Source: Pantoea conspicua
Lineage (GTDB): Bacteria > Pseudomonadota > Gammaproteobacteria > Enterobacterales > Enterobacteriaceae
Reading direction: 5' to 3'
Length of the DNA stretch: 64,000 nt
Assembly: GCF_002095315.1 (NCBI RefSeq)
Contig: NZ_MLFN01000002.1
Span: forward strand, 1-64,000
Shown: piece after piece, positions 48,684-58,556 of the stretch
Position numbering within the stretch: the first letter of the stretch is position 1
Layout of the letters: every line of letters starts with the position of its first letter
Made by a program: the position numbers and the translations under genes
The notes under the pieces: model-generated
What the model saw: only the letters and a program-made list of their open reading frames with translations
Databases searched by the model: none
Told to the model about the DNA's origin: nothing

Positions 48684-49587
48684 TTACAATCATCTCTACT
48701 ACTTCTGGCACGCCTGTCGGGAGGGCTCGATTGTCGGTGCGGCGGAGGCGCTTTCCCTGACGCCGCAAACCATTACCGGGCAGATTAAGGCGCTTGAAGA
48801 GCGCCTGCAGGGCAAGCTGTTCCGTCGTCACGGACGTGGGCTGGTGCCGACTGAGCTCGGGCAACTGGTGTTTCGCTATGCGGATCGCATGTTCATGCTC
48901 GGTCAGGAGATGCTGGATATCGTTAACTACCGCAAAAAGTCGCATCTGCTGTTTGATGTCGGCGTGGCAGATGCGCTCTCTAAGCAACTGGTGAGCAAAG
49001 TGCTGGAGACGGCGGTAGTGGCGGAAGAGAAGATCCATCTGCGCTGCTTCGAATCGACCCACGAAATGCTGCTGGAGCAGCTCAGTCAGCATAAGCTGGA
49101 TATGATCATCTCTGACTGCTCCATCGACTCGACCCAGCAGGAGGGGCTGTTTTCGGTCAAGCTGGGAGAGTGTCCGGTCAGTTTCTGGTCAACCCAGCCG
49201 CTGCCGGAACAGCCTTTTCCCGCCTGTCTGGAGACGCGCCGCCTGCTGATTCCGGGACGCCGTTCAATGCTGGGACGTAAGATTCTTAACTGGATCGACA
49301 CCCAGGGTTTGCAGGTCGAGATACTGGGCGAGTTTGATGATGCAGCGTTAATGAAAGCGTTTGGCGTCCAGCAGAATGCGATTTTTGTCGCTCCGGCACT
49401 GGACCGGCAGGAGATCTGGCAGCGTGAGGTGATCAAAGAGATCGGGCGGCTGGATACGGTGTTAGAGGAGTATCACATCATCTTTGCTGAGCGAATGATT
49501 CAGCATCCGGCGGTACAACGTATCTGCCATGCCGACTTCAGCGCGCTGTTTCCACGCCATATCGCAGACGAAAAAAAACCGGCATAG
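48670..49587 (+). CDS. nhaR: LysR-type activator NhaR
   Basis: NhaR activates nhaA in response to Na+. The 305-residue protein (E. coli 301) begins [43 protein letters not shown] in pieces, the typical NhaR HTH, followed by a periplasmic-binding-protein-like effector domain. Its start lies inside the nhaA end. It converges with rpsT. Confidence 0.95.
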   Translation: MSHINYNHLYYFWHACREGSIVGAAEALSLTPQTITGQIKALEERLQGKLFRRHGRGLVPTELGQLVFRYADRMFMLGQEMLDIVNYRKKSHLLFDVGVADALSKQLVSKVLETAVVAEEKIHLRCFESTHEMLLEQLSQHKLDMIISDCSIDSTQQEGLFSVKLGECPVSFWSTQPLPEQPFPACLETRRLLIPGRRSMLGRKILNWIDTQGLQVEILGEFDDAALMKAFGVQQNAIFVAPALDRQEIWQREVIKEIGRLDTVLEEYHIIFAERMIQHPAVQRICHADFSALFPRHIADEKKPA

Positions 49588-49595
49588 CGCCGGTT
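49571..49595 (-). terminator. rpsT terminator
   Basis: On the minus strand AACCGGC / GCCGGTT forms a stem with a GCTAT loop followed by eight U, a good intrinsic terminator 30 bases after the rpsT stop. It overlaps the nhaR 3' end. Confidence 0.88.
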
Positions 49596-49624
49596 CTTTC
49601 AACAAAGCGATGAACAAGCGGCGA

Positions 49625-49888
49625 TTAAGCCAGTTTGTTGATCTGTGCAGTCAGGTTTGCTTTATAACGTGCAGCTTTGTTTTTGTGGATCAGACCTTTA
49701 GCAGCCTGACGGTCCACGATTGGTTGCATTTCATTGAATGCGTTCTGCGCAGCAGCTTTGTCGCCTGAAGCGATCGCCGCGTATACTTTCTTAACGAAGG
49801 TACGCATCATAGAGCGGCGGCTAGCGTTATGCTTACGGCGTTTCTCAGATGTTACGGCGCGTTTCTTAGCTGATTTGATATTAGCCAA
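49625..49888 (-). CDS. rpsT: 30S ribosomal protein S20
   Basis: S20 binds 16S rRNA early in 30S assembly. The 87-residue basic protein matches E. coli S20 ([44 protein letters not shown]). The start is TTG 49888, the unusual UUG also used in E. coli, where it is needed for autoregulation by S20. A TTGACA (49959-49964) and CATAGT (49936-49941) pair with 17-bp spacing forms the near promoter. Confidence 0.97.
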   Translation of the reverse strand: MANIKSAKKRAVTSEKRRKHNASRRSMMRTFVKKVYAAIASGDKAAAQNAFNEMQPIVDRQAAKGLIHKNKAARYKANLTAQINKLA

Positions 49889-50194
49889 GGTCCAACTCCC
49901 AAATGTGTTCTATAGAGACAAATCAAAGGCCGAGGACTATGCCCTTCCAACCTGATTTTGTCAATGGATTTGTGCAAATAAGCGTCGCTCTATGAGCAGC
50001 ACTCGGTTACGTATTTGATGGCGCAAGATTCTACCAGCTTCGCCTCGCTGAATACAGTATTTCGCGACAAAATTCTTATCCGGGGCTTCCACGCCAGTAA
50101 ATGCGCACCGTTAAGCATGAAAGGCGTGCTGACGGGTTAACCTCAGCCGGTTTCAAGGGTATAATCCGCCGATTTCCACCGGTTTGAGTCAGCC
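49889..50194. promoter_or_regulatory. rpsT-ribF divergent promoter region
   Basis: This 306-bp spacer holds the rpsT promoter (minus strand -35 TTGACA at 49959-49964, -10 CATAGT at 49936-49941) and the ribF promoter (-35 TTAACC at 50137-50142, -10 TATAAT at 50160-50165, spacing 17). A second upstream rpsT promoter is expected from E. coli but not clearly seen. No gene lies between. Confidence 0.7.
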
Positions 50195-51121
50195 ATGAAG
50201 TTTATCCGCGGTATTCATAATATTAACGAGCAGCATCGCGGCTGCGTTCTGACCATTGGCAATTTCGATGGTGTGCACCGCGGTCACCAGGCGCTGATGT
50301 CCCGCCTGTGTGAAGAGGGACGGAAGCGTAATTTACCGGTGGTGGTGATGGTTTTTGAGCCACAACCGCTGGAGCTGTTTGCGGGTGATAAAGCCCCGGC
50401 TCGTCTGACGCGTCTGCGTGAAAAACTGCGCTATCTGGCTGAAGCTGGCGTCGATAAAGTGCTGTGCGTCCGGTTTGACCGCCGCTTTGCCGCCCTGTCC
50501 GCTCAGGGCTTTATCAGTGAATTACTGGTCGAAAAACTGGGTGTGAACTATCTCGCGGTGGGCGATGATTTCCGCTTTGGCGCTGGTCGCCAGGGGGATT
50601 TCCTGTTATTACAGAAAGCCGGTGTGGAGTATGGCTTTGATGTCGTCAGCACCGAAACCTTCTGTGACGGCGGCAAGCGCATCAGCAGCACCGCCGTACG
50701 CCAGGCGCTGGCCGCGGATGACTTAGCGCTGGCGCAGTCGCTGTTAGGCCACCCATTCAGTATTTCAGGTCGTGTGGTGCACGGAGATGCACTGGGACGC
50801 ACGCTGGGTTTTCCTACCGCTAACCTTCCTTTGCGCCGCAGCGTTTCACCGGTGAAAGGGGTCTATGCGGTCGAGGTACAGGGTCTGACGCCTGAGCCGC
50901 TTCCCGGTGTCGCCAACATCGGTACCCGTCCGACGGTAAAAGGTTTACGCCAGCAGCTTGAAGTTCACCTGCTTGACATCAATATGAATCTATATGGCCG
51001 GCACATCGACGTGGTGCTGAAGCATAAATTACGAAACGAGCAGCGCTTTGCCTCACTGGAGGCGTTGAAAGAACAAATTGCGAAAGATGTGGTAACGGCC
51101 CGGCAGTTCTTTGGGCTTTAA
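50195..51121 (+). CDS. ribF: Bifunctional riboflavin kinase / FAD synthetase RibF
   Basis: RibF makes FMN and FAD. The 308-residue protein (E. coli 313) has the N-terminal adenylyltransferase (TIGNFDGVHRGH, near 23-34; ISSTAVRQAL) and the C-terminal flavokinase (RTLGFPTANLPL, GVANIGTRPTV). It opens the ribF-ileS-lspA-fkpB-ispH cluster; ileS begins 29 bases later. Confidence 0.96.
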   Translation: MKFIRGIHNINEQHRGCVLTIGNFDGVHRGHQALMSRLCEEGRKRNLPVVVMVFEPQPLELFAGDKAPARLTRLREKLRYLAEAGVDKVLCVRFDRRFAALSAQGFISELLVEKLGVNYLAVGDDFRFGAGRQGDFLLLQKAGVEYGFDVVSTETFCDGGKRISSTAVRQALAADDLALAQSLLGHPFSISGRVVHGDALGRTLGFPTANLPLRRSVSPVKGVYAVEVQGLTPEPLPGVANIGTRPTVKGLRQQLEVHLLDINMNLYGRHIDVVLKHKLRNEQRFASLEALKEQIAKDVVTARQFFGL

Positions 51122-51150
51122 CCTGAGCGAAAAACGGAATCGAGAATCTG

Positions 51151-53967
51151 ATGAGTGACTATAAATCTACCCTGAATTTGCCGGAAACGGGATTCCCGAT
51201 GCGTGGCGATCTGGCCAAACGCGAACCGGGAATGTTGCAACGCTGGAATGCTGACAACCTGTACGGCATTATCCGCGAAGCCAAAAAAGGGAAAAAAACC
51301 TTTATCCTGCATGATGGCCCTCCGTATGCAAACGGCAGCATTCATATTGGTCACTCCGTTAACAAGATTCTGAAAGACATTATCGTTAAGTCGAAAGGCA
51401 TGGCGGGCTACGACTCGCCGTATGTGCCGGGCTGGGACTGCCACGGTCTGCCGATTGAGCATAAAGTTGAACAGATGATCGGCAAGCCTGGCGAGAAGGT
51501 TACTGCCGCCGAGTTCCGCGCCGCCTGTCGCAAATATGCAGCTGAGCAGGTTGAAGGCCAGAAGGCGGACTTTATTCGTCTGGGCGTGCTCGGCGACTGG
51601 GATCGTCCTTACCTGACGATGGATTTCGCCACCGAAGCCAACATCATTCGCGCGCTGGGTAAAATCATCGGTAACGGTCACCTGCACAAAGGCGCTAAGC
51701 CGGTGCACTGGTGCCTTGACTGCCGTTCTGCGCTGGCAGAAGCGGAAGTGGAGTATTACGACAAGACTTCGCCTTCGATCGACGTGATGTTCAACGCCAT
51801 TGATGCCGATGCGGTGCGTCAGGCCTTTGGCGCGGCGCAGGTTGATGGCCCGATTTCACTGGTCATCTGGACCACCACGCCGTGGACGCTGCCGGCTAAC
51901 CGCGCGATCTCATTGAATGCTGAATTTGACTACCAGCTGCTGCAGATCGACGGCCGTGCGCTGATCCTGGCGAAAGAGATGGTTGAAAGCGTGATGAAGC
52001 GCGCGGGCGTCAGCGAATGGCGCGTGCTGGGCGAATGCAAAGGTGCGGCGCTGGAGCTGCAGAAATTCCAGCATCCGTTCCTGGCGATTCAGTCGCTGGT
52101 GGTGCTGGGCGATCACGTGACGCTGGAAGCGGGTACCGGTGCGGTACACACGGCGCCAGGCCACGGCCCGGATGACTATGTCATCGGTCAGAAATATGGT
52201 ATCGAAACCGCCAATCCGGTCGGGCCGGATGGCAGCTATCTGCCAGGCACCTATCCGACGCTGGATGGGGTCAACGTCTTTAAAGCCAACGACATGATCG
52301 TTGAACTGCTAAAAGAGAAAGGCGCGCTGCTGCACGTTGAGAAACTGCTGCACAGCTATCCGCACTGCTGGCGTCACAAAACGCCGATCATCTTCCGCGC
52401 CACACCGCAATGGTTCATCAGCATGGATCAGAAAGGCCTGCGTGCGCAGTCGCTGCAGGAGATCAAAGGCGTGCAGTGGATCCCGGACTGGGGCCAGGCG
52501 CGCATTGAATCGATGGTGGCTAACCGTCCTGACTGGTGCATCTCGCGTCAGCGTACCTGGGGCGTGCCGATGGCGCTGTTCGTCCATAAAGAGACCGAGC
52601 AGCTGCATCCGGAGACCCTGGCGCTGATGGAGAAAGTGGCGCAGCGCGTAGAGCAGGATGGCATTCAGGCATGGTGGGATCTCGATCCGCGTGAACTGAT
52701 GGGCGATGACGCCGATGATTACGTTAAGGTGCCTGACACCCTGGACGTCTGGTTTGACTCCGGTTCAACCAGCTACTCCGTGGTCGATGCGCGTCCGGAA
52801 TTTGGCGGTCACGCTCCGGATATGTATCTGGAAGGATCGGATCAGCATCGCGGCTGGTTTATGTCCTCACTGATGATCTCGACGGCGATGAAAGGCAAAG
52901 CGCCTTATCGTCAGGTACTGACCCACGGCTTCACCGTGGATGGTCAGGGCCGCAAGATGTCGAAGTCGATCGGCAACACCGTTTCGCCGCAGGATGTGAT
53001 GAACAAACTGGGCGCTGATATTCTGCGTCTGTGGGTTGCTTCAACCGACTACTCCGGCGAAATGGCGGTGTCAGACGAGATCCTGAAGCGTTCTGCCGAT
53101 GCTTATCGTCGTATCCGTAACACTGCCCGTTTCCTGCTGGCTAACCTCAGTGGTTTCAACCCGGCTACCGATCTGGTGCAGCCGGAAGAGATGGTGGTGG
53201 TGGATCGCTGGGCAGTGGGCCGCGCACAGGCGGCGCAGGCGGATATTACCGCCTCCTACGAAAACTACGATTTCCATGAAGTGATCCAGCGCCTGATGCA
53301 GTTTTGCTCGGTGGAGATGGGCAGCTTCTATCTCGATATCATCAAAGATCGTCAGTACACCGCCAAAGGCGACAGCCTGGCGCGTCGCAGCTGCCAGACC
53401 GCGCTGTGGCACATTGTTGAAGCGCTGGTGCGCTGGATGGCACCGATCATGTCCTTTACCGCGGATGAGATCTGGGGCTACCTGCCCGGCGACCGCGCGC
53501 AGTATGTCTTCACCGAAGAGTGGTATCAGGGTCTGTTTGGCCTGGCAGAAGATGAAGCGCTGAACGATGCCTACTGGGCTGAACTGCTGAAAGTGCGCGG
53601 CGAAGTCAACAAGGTGATCGAGCAGGCGCGTGCCGACAAACGTATCGGCGGCGCACTGGAAGCGACGGTGACGCTCTATGCCGAGCCGGAACTGGCGGCC
53701 AAACTGCAGGCGCTGGGCAATGAGCTACGCTTTGTGCTGCTGACCTCGGGCGCGCAGGTGGCGGATTACGCCCTGGCGAGCGACGAAGCACAGCAGAGTG
53801 AATTGCTGAAAGGTCTGAAAATTGCCCTGCATAAAGCGGAAGGCGAGAAATGTCAGCGCTGCTGGCACTACACTACCGACGTCGGTCAGAACCCGGAGCA
53901 CGCCGAAGTGTGTGGTCGCTGTTACACCAACGTAGCCGGCAACGGTGAAGAGCGTAAATTTGCCTGA
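51151..53967 (+). CDS. ileS: Isoleucyl-tRNA synthetase
   Basis: IleRS charges tRNA-Ile. The 938-residue class I enzyme equals E. coli in length. HIGH lies at 65-68, KMSKS at 602-606, the editing domain around 180-400 ([27 protein letters not shown]), and the C-terminal zinc cysteines (CQRCWHY, CGRCYTN). Its stop overlaps the lspA start by one base. Confidence 0.98.
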   Translation: MSDYKSTLNLPETGFPMRGDLAKREPGMLQRWNADNLYGIIREAKKGKKTFILHDGPPYANGSIHIGHSVNKILKDIIVKSKGMAGYDSPYVPGWDCHGLPIEHKVEQMIGKPGEKVTAAEFRAACRKYAAEQVEGQKADFIRLGVLGDWDRPYLTMDFATEANIIRALGKIIGNGHLHKGAKPVHWCLDCRSALAEAEVEYYDKTSPSIDVMFNAIDADAVRQAFGAAQVDGPISLVIWTTTPWTLPANRAISLNAEFDYQLLQIDGRALILAKEMVESVMKRAGVSEWRVLGECKGAALELQKFQHPFLAIQSLVVLGDHVTLEAGTGAVHTAPGHGPDDYVIGQKYGIETANPVGPDGSYLPGTYPTLDGVNVFKANDMIVELLKEKGALLHVEKLLHSYPHCWRHKTPIIFRATPQWFISMDQKGLRAQSLQEIKGVQWIPDWGQARIESMVANRPDWCISRQRTWGVPMALFVHKETEQLHPETLALMEKVAQRVEQDGIQAWWDLDPRELMGDDADDYVKVPDTLDVWFDSGSTSYSVVDARPEFGGHAPDMYLEGSDQHRGWFMSSLMISTAMKGKAPYRQVLTHGFTVDGQGRKMSKSIGNTVSPQDVMNKLGADILRLWVASTDYSGEMAVSDEILKRSADAYRRIRNTARFLLANLSGFNPATDLVQPEEMVVVDRWAVGRAQAAQADITASYENYDFHEVIQRLMQFCSVEMGSFYLDIIKDRQYTAKGDSLARRSCQTALWHIVEALVRWMAPIMSFTADEIWGYLPGDRAQYVFTEEWYQGLFGLAEDEALNDAYWAELLKVRGEVNKVIEQARADKRIGGALEATVTLYAEPELAAKLQALGNELRFVLLTSGAQVADYALASDEAQQSELLKGLKIALHKAEGEKCQRCWHYTTDVGQNPEHAEVCGRCYTNVAGNGEERKFA

Positions 53968-54473
53968 TGCGTAAACCTATTTTCTCAACCGGATTGCGCT
54001 GGCTGTGGCTGGTGCTGGTGGTGATTGTTGTCGACTTCGCCAGTAAGCAATGGGTGATGAACAACATGATGCTGCACGAAACGCAGCCGTTAATGCCGTT
54101 CCTGAATCTGTTCTACGCCCACAACTACGGTGCGGCGTTCAGCTTCCTGGCGGACAAAGGCGGCTGGCAGCGCTGGTTCTTTGCCGGTATCGCGCTGGCG
54201 ATTGTGGTCTCGCTGCTGGTGATGATGTATCGCAATCGCGCCAGTCAGAAGATAACCAATATCGCCTATGCACTGATCATCGGCGGAGCGATAGGCAACC
54301 TGTTTGATCGCTCTTATCACGGCTTTGTGGTCGATTTTATCGATTTCTACGTCGGTAACTGGCACTTCGCTACATTTAATATCGCTGACTGCGGCATCTG
54401 TATTGGTGCGGCGTTAGTGGTGCTGGAGGGTTTTTTCAGCCCGGCCAGCAAACAGGCAAAACAGAAAGGGTAA
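53967..54473 (+). CDS. lspA: Lipoprotein signal peptidase LspA
   Basis: LspA is the inner-membrane aspartyl protease that removes signal peptides from diacylated prolipoproteins. The 168-residue protein has four membrane segments and the catalytic aspartates in [15 protein letters not shown] and [11 protein letters not shown]. It starts on the last base of the ileS stop (TGATG). Confidence 0.96.
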   Translation: MRKPIFSTGLRWLWLVLVVIVVDFASKQWVMNNMMLHETQPLMPFLNLFYAHNYGAAFSFLADKGGWQRWFFAGIALAIVVSLLVMMYRNRASQKITNIAYALIIGGAIGNLFDRSYHGFVVDFIDFYVGNWHFATFNIADCGICIGAALVVLEGFFSPASKQAKQKG

Positions 54474-54476
54474 GTG

Positions 54477-54947
54477 ATGAGTGAGTCTGTACAGCGCGAC
54501 AGCGCGGTGTTGGTGCATTTTACGCTGAAGCTGGAAGATGGCTCGACGGCGGAATCGACCCGTGCAAACGGCAAGCCGGCGCTGTTTCGTCTGGGCGATG
54601 GCAGTCTGTCAGCCGCGCTGGAACAGGCGCTGCTGGGGCTGAAGGCGGGTGAATCTAAACAGTTCACCCTGGCGCCGGAAGAGGCGTTCGGCAGCGTCAG
54701 TCCTGATCTGATCCAGTATTTCTCCCGTCGTGATTTTATCGACGCGGGCGAACCTGAAGTGGGTGCCATTATGCTGTTCACCGGCATGGGCGGCAGTGAA
54801 ATGCCAGGCGTGATCCGTGAAGTCTCCGGTGATTCTATCACCGTCGATTTTAACCATCCGCTGGCAGGTCATCGCGTTCAGTTTGATATCGAGGTGCTGG
54901 AGATTGATCCGGCACTGGAGGCGAACGATGCAAATCCTGTTGGCTAA
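54477..54947 (+). CDS. fkpB: FKBP-type peptidyl-prolyl isomerase FkpB (SlpA)
   Basis: FkpB is a SlyD-like prolyl isomerase and chaperone. The 156-residue protein has a FKBP domain split by an IF chaperone insert ([58 protein letters not shown]). ATG 54477 is preferred over GTG 54474 by homology. Its C-terminus is longer than in E. coli (149), so it overlaps ispH by 20 bases. Confidence 0.94.
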   Translation: MSESVQRDSAVLVHFTLKLEDGSTAESTRANGKPALFRLGDGSLSAALEQALLGLKAGESKQFTLAPEEAFGSVSPDLIQYFSRRDFIDAGEPEVGAIMLFTGMGGSEMPGVIREVSGDSITVDFNHPLAGHRVQFDIEVLEIDPALEANDANPVG

Positions 54948-55881
54948 TCCGCGCGGTTTCTGCGCTGGCGTTGATCGGGCAATCAGTATTGTCGAGCGTG
55001 CGCTGGAGATGTACGGCGCGCCGATCTATGTTCGTCATGAAGTGGTGCACAACCGCTACGTGGTTAACAGCCTGCGCGAGCGCGGTGCCATCTTCATTGA
55101 AGAGATCAGTGAAGTGCCGGATGACGCAATTCTGATCTTCTCGGCGCACGGCGTCTCTCAGGCGGTGCGCGCAGAAGCTAAGGCGCGCAATCTCACCATG
55201 CTGTTTGATGCTACCTGTCCACTGGTGACCAAAGTGCATATGGAAGTGGCGCGCGCCAGCCGTAAGGGTGTGGAAGCGATTCTGATTGGTCACGCCGGGC
55301 ATCCGGAAGTGGAAGGCACCATGGGGCAGTACAACAACCCTAAAGGCGGCATGTATCTGGTTGAGTCACCGGAAGATGTGTTTAAGCTGACGGTGAAAAA
55401 CGAGAACAATCTCAGCTTCACGACCCAGACCACGCTGTCAGTGGATGATACTTCTGACATCATTGATGCGCTGCGTCAGCGCTTCCCGGCAATTATCGGG
55501 CCGCGCAAAGATGATATCTGCTATGCCACCACTAACCGGCAGGAAGCAGTGCGTACCCTGGCTAAAGATGCGGAAGTGGTGCTGGTGGTGGGCTCGAAGA
55601 ACTCCTCCAACTCTAACCGACTGGCGGAACTGGCCCAGCGTGCCGGTAAACTGGCGAAGCTGATCGACTCTGCCGATGATATTCAGGAAGAGTGGGTCAA
55701 AGACGTCGCCTGCATCGGCGTGACGGCGGGCGCATCTGCGCCCGATATTCTGGTACAGCAGGTGATCCAGCGCTTGCGTGAACTGGGCGGCGAAGCGGCG
55801 ATTGAGCTGATTGGTCGTGAAGAGAATATCGTTTTTGAAGTGCCGAAAGAGCTGCGGGTTGATGTGCGTAACGTGCAGTAA
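54928..55881 (+). CDS. ispH: 4-hydroxy-3-methylbut-2-enyl diphosphate reductase IspH
   Basis: IspH is the last enzyme of the MEP isoprenoid pathway and makes IPP and DMAPP with an iron-sulfur cluster. The 317-residue protein has the three cluster cysteines in RGFCAGV (Cys12), DATCPLV and [11 protein letters not shown], plus the catalytic Glu region [14 protein letters not shown] 54928 is correct by homology; a longer frame from 54817 lies inside fkpB. Confidence 0.97.
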   Translation: MQILLANPRGFCAGVDRAISIVERALEMYGAPIYVRHEVVHNRYVVNSLRERGAIFIEEISEVPDDAILIFSAHGVSQAVRAEAKARNLTMLFDATCPLVTKVHMEVARASRKGVEAILIGHAGHPEVEGTMGQYNNPKGGMYLVESPEDVFKLTVKNENNLSFTTQTTLSVDDTSDIIDALRQRFPAIIGPRKDDICYATTNRQEAVRTLAKDAEVVLVVGSKNSSNSNRLAELAQRAGKLAKLIDSADDIQEEWVKDVACIGVTAGASAPDILVQQVIQRLRELGGEAAIELIGREENIVFEVPKELRVDVRNVQ

Positions 55882-55906
55882 CGCAGGCTAACCGAACGCG
55901 AACAAT

Positions 55907-55937
55907 GCCAGCGGGCTTTCACCTGCTGGCTTTTTTT
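55907..55937 (+). terminator. Terminator after ispH
   Basis: GCCAGC pairs with GCTGGC (with inner GG/CC pairs) and is followed by seven T. It closes the ribF-ispH cluster. Confidence 0.88.
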
Positions 55938-55997
55938 GCGCAAAGCCGTGCTCTGGTGGTTACCGATCCCGGCATAGCCCGCGCTGTCGGCGACTGA

Positions 55998-56816
55998 CTA
56001 GCCAGTAAATAAGCCGATTGCCACGCCAGCCGCTGCCACCACCAGCAGTAAAAGCATCGCTTTTACCGGTGACAACCCGCGTTTTGCCATTAAATACCAG
56101 GTTCCAATTACCACCATCAGCGGCAGCAGCTGAGGAAAAATGCCATCCAGCATAGGCTGTAGCTGAATATTCACCCCATCCCGGGTGGCAAATTCCATCC
56201 CGGTTCCCAGCCTGACGTAGCTGGCCGCCACGCCGCCCATAACGAACACACCCAGCAGAGAAAGCGCTTCCCGCAGGCGGGTTGATTTGCTGCTCACCAG
56301 CATCTCTACTGAGGTGGAACCCATATGGTATCCCTTGAGAAACAAGAACCACGTACCGGGAAGAATGATTCCCAGCCAGGCAACGGTGTAAAATAGCGGG
56401 CCGAGAATACTGCCGCCGGCAGCCAGTGCCATACCGATACTGAGCAGAATCGGGATTAACATTCCGGGGATCATTGAGTCGCCAATGCCGGCAACGGGGC
56501 CCATCAGGCCGACCTTCAGCGTGTTGATGGTTTCACCATCAATCGGTTCGCCATTGGCGCGCTTTTCCTCCAGCCCCAGCACCATCCCGTTGACGATAGC
56601 TCCGATTTGCGGCTCGGTATTGTAAAAGGAAGCATGGCGTTTCAGCATCTCTTTGCGCTGCTGCAGATCAGGATAAAGCTTTCTGGCGACCGGCAGCATA
56701 CTGAGGCAGAAGCCAAATGAGGCCAGACGTTCAAAACTCATGGAGGAGAGGTTATACATCATCCAGCTGCGCCAGCAGCGGCGCAGATCCTGGCGGGAAA
56801 GTTTGCGTTGTTCCAT
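55998..56816 (-). CDS. PTS mannose/fructose/sorbose-family EIID component
   Basis: The 272-residue membrane protein matches ManZ-type EIID: SMSFERLASFGFCLSMLP, FYNTEPQIGAIVNGMVLGLEE, KVGLMGPVAGIGDSMI and C-terminal hydrophobic helices. EIID works with EIIC as the sugar channel. It is the last gene of the PTS operon; its start overlaps the EIIC stop region by one base. The substrate is not readable. Confidence 0.92.
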   Translation of the reverse strand: MEQRKLSRQDLRRCWRSWMMYNLSSMSFERLASFGFCLSMLPVARKLYPDLQQRKEMLKRHASFYNTEPQIGAIVNGMVLGLEEKRANGEPIDGETINTLKVGLMGPVAGIGDSMIPGMLIPILLSIGMALAAGGSILGPLFYTVAWLGIILPGTWFLFLKGYHMGSTSVEMLVSSKSTRLREALSLLGVFVMGGVAASYVRLGTGMEFATRDGVNIQLQPMLDGIFPQLLPLMVVIGTWYLMAKRGLSPVKAMLLLLVVAAAGVAIGLFTG

Positions 56817-57610
56817 CAGAATTCGTCCTCATCATCGACCAGTACGGTTGCACCTGCTGCCTGCGGCTCCGGCTTATAGTTGTAGTGAATCAGCGCCAGC
56901 AGCGCCCCCACAATGACCAGCGCAATCATATTCAGCTTAAGGAAGACGATGCAGATAAAACCCACCAGAAAGTAGATCAACATGCTGTAACGCTTGATGA
57001 TCTGCTTCAGCAGGATGGCGATCCCGACCGCAGGCAGAATGCCGCCCAGCACGTTCATGGTCGACAAAACCATCTTTGGCAGGCTGTCCATTACCACATT
57101 GATATACTGCGCGCCGAAATAAACGGCGATAAAGGTGGGCACAAAGCGCATCAGGAACAGGGAAGTCTGCGGCCAGATAGCGCTGTTAAGATAAATTCCG
57201 CGCTCGCTGCCGTTTTCCAGCGCCACATCGGCCCGATGATTCCACCAGGAGTTGAGCACCAGCATGAAGTTAAACAGCACCGTGCCCGCAATGCCGATGG
57301 TCGCTGCCAGCGCAACGGCCACTTCCGGTCCTTTGCCAGACAAAATCCCCAATGCGATAGCGGGATAGGCGACAAAGTTAAGATCGGCTGGCATCGAACC
57401 GCCAGGCGTAACCATCGCGATATAGACCGCCTGTACGGCCACGCCGATGAGGATACCGGATTGCATATCGCCCAGAATAAATCCGACCAGCATGCCTGAC
57501 ACCAGCGGGCGGGAAAGCAGATACCAGCCGCCGGTAACACCCAGCAGCCACGGGCTACTCAGTGCGCCGAGATAACAGAGAATCCCGATTAACGTCGCTT
57601 CAAAAGCCAT
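56816..57610 (-). CDS. PTS mannose/fructose/sorbose-family EIIC component
   Basis: The 264-residue integral membrane protein matches ManY-type EIIC: about six or more helices, the RPLVSGMLVGFILGDMQSGILIGVAVQAVYIAMVTPGGSMPAD signature in pieces near 33-75. The C-terminal tail is acidic (VDDEDEF). It lies between EIIB and EIID. Confidence 0.92.
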   Translation of the reverse strand: MAFEATLIGILCYLGALSSPWLLGVTGGWYLLSRPLVSGMLVGFILGDMQSGILIGVAVQAVYIAMVTPGGSMPADLNFVAYPAIALGILSGKGPEVAVALAATIGIAGTVLFNFMLVLNSWWNHRADVALENGSERGIYLNSAIWPQTSLFLMRFVPTFIAVYFGAQYINVVMDSLPKMVLSTMNVLGGILPAVGIAILLKQIIKRYSMLIYFLVGFICIVFLKLNMIALVIVGALLALIHYNYKPEPQAAGATVLVDDEDEF

Positions 57611-57620
57611 TACGTTTTCC

Positions 57621-58115
57621 TTATTTTATTTTTTGCCGCGCATCCTGCCAGCGGCAGGCGCTTGCATCCGGTACCAGACGAAACTCAATCTGATGACCGC
57701 GCTGGGCCAGATAGTCAAAAGCGGCAACTTCCTCCGGACTGACCGCCTGATTCGGCCCGATGGTAATGGTATTGGCACGGGAGCTCATCGGGCCGACATT
57801 GATTTTCTGACTGGCATTTTGCAGATCGATTCCCGCCTCCTCGATGCGCTGTAATGTCACCGGCGACTTACCAATCACAAAATAGCGTTTCTCACTGGCG
57901 ATAATTTTCGGTAGCTTTTCAATAGCGGTTGCCGTGTCAAACAGCCAGACTCTGATGTCCTGTACCGCGCCTTTCATCACTGCAGAGAGCAGGGGGTCGG
58001 CAGCAACGGCATCGTCGATGGCGATAATGCCGTCGCACGGCAGCTCTTTAGCCCAGCGGGTCACCAGCTGACCATGAATCACCCGATCGTCAATCCGTAC
58101 AAAAGAAATACTCAT
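57621..58115 (-). CDS. PTS mannose/fructose/sorbose-family EIIB component
   Basis: The 164-residue cytosolic EIIB passes phosphate from EIIA to the sugar. The active His14 lies in RIDDRVIHGQLVTRW, the invariant motif of this family. It is a free domain, unlike E. coli ManX where A and B are fused. Confidence 0.93.
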   Translation of the reverse strand: MSISFVRIDDRVIHGQLVTRWAKELPCDGIIAIDDAVAADPLLSAVMKGAVQDIRVWLFDTATAIEKLPKIIASEKRYFVIGKSPVTLQRIEEAGIDLQNASQKINVGPMSSRANTITIGPNQAVSPEEVAAFDYLAQRGHQIEFRLVPDASACRWQDARQKIK

Positions 58116-58124
58116 GGTTTCTCC

Positions 58125-58553
58125 TTAATAATCATCTGATTGCTGAGTCTCACTTTGTCGGGCCATCACCAATGACGCGCCAGCCTGCTCCAGCAGCGTG
58201 GCAGCAGCCTGGTTGACATCGTTCAGTGACGTGATCTCATCGCTTAACAGCAGCATGGGAAAATTAACCCCGCCCAGTACTGCCATCGGTGGTGTGGTTT
58301 CAGGATTGAAGGCATGGTAACAGGCGATATTCCATGGCGTTCCGCTCTGCAGATCGCACAGCACCAGTACGCCGTCAGCCTGATTGCTGGCGAGGTGCAG
58401 CACCTCATTAAACGCCTCGCGAAAGTCAGCAATTCCGCTGGCTTCGGTCAGCATCACCGGAAAGATGTGCGGCAGATCGCCATACACCATTCTGGCGCTG
58501 GCAAGCATGCTCTCCGCCATCGGGCCGTGCGTCGTCAGAATGACATGAATCAT
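58125..58553 (-). CDS. PTS mannose-family EIIA component
   Basis: The 142-residue EIIA has the phosphorylated His9 in ILTTHGPMAESML and the conserved VLCDLQSGTPWNIA and LGGVNFPMLL segments. It accepts phosphate from HPr. It follows the isomerase-like gene by 3 bases and precedes EIIB by 9. Confidence 0.92.
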   Translation of the reverse strand: MIHVILTTHGPMAESMLASARMVYGDLPHIFPVMLTEASGIADFREAFNEVLHLASNQADGVLVLCDLQSGTPWNIACYHAFNPETTPPMAVLGGVNFPMLLLSDEITSLNDVNQAAATLLEQAGASLVMARQSETQQSDDY

Positions 58554-58556
58554 AGG

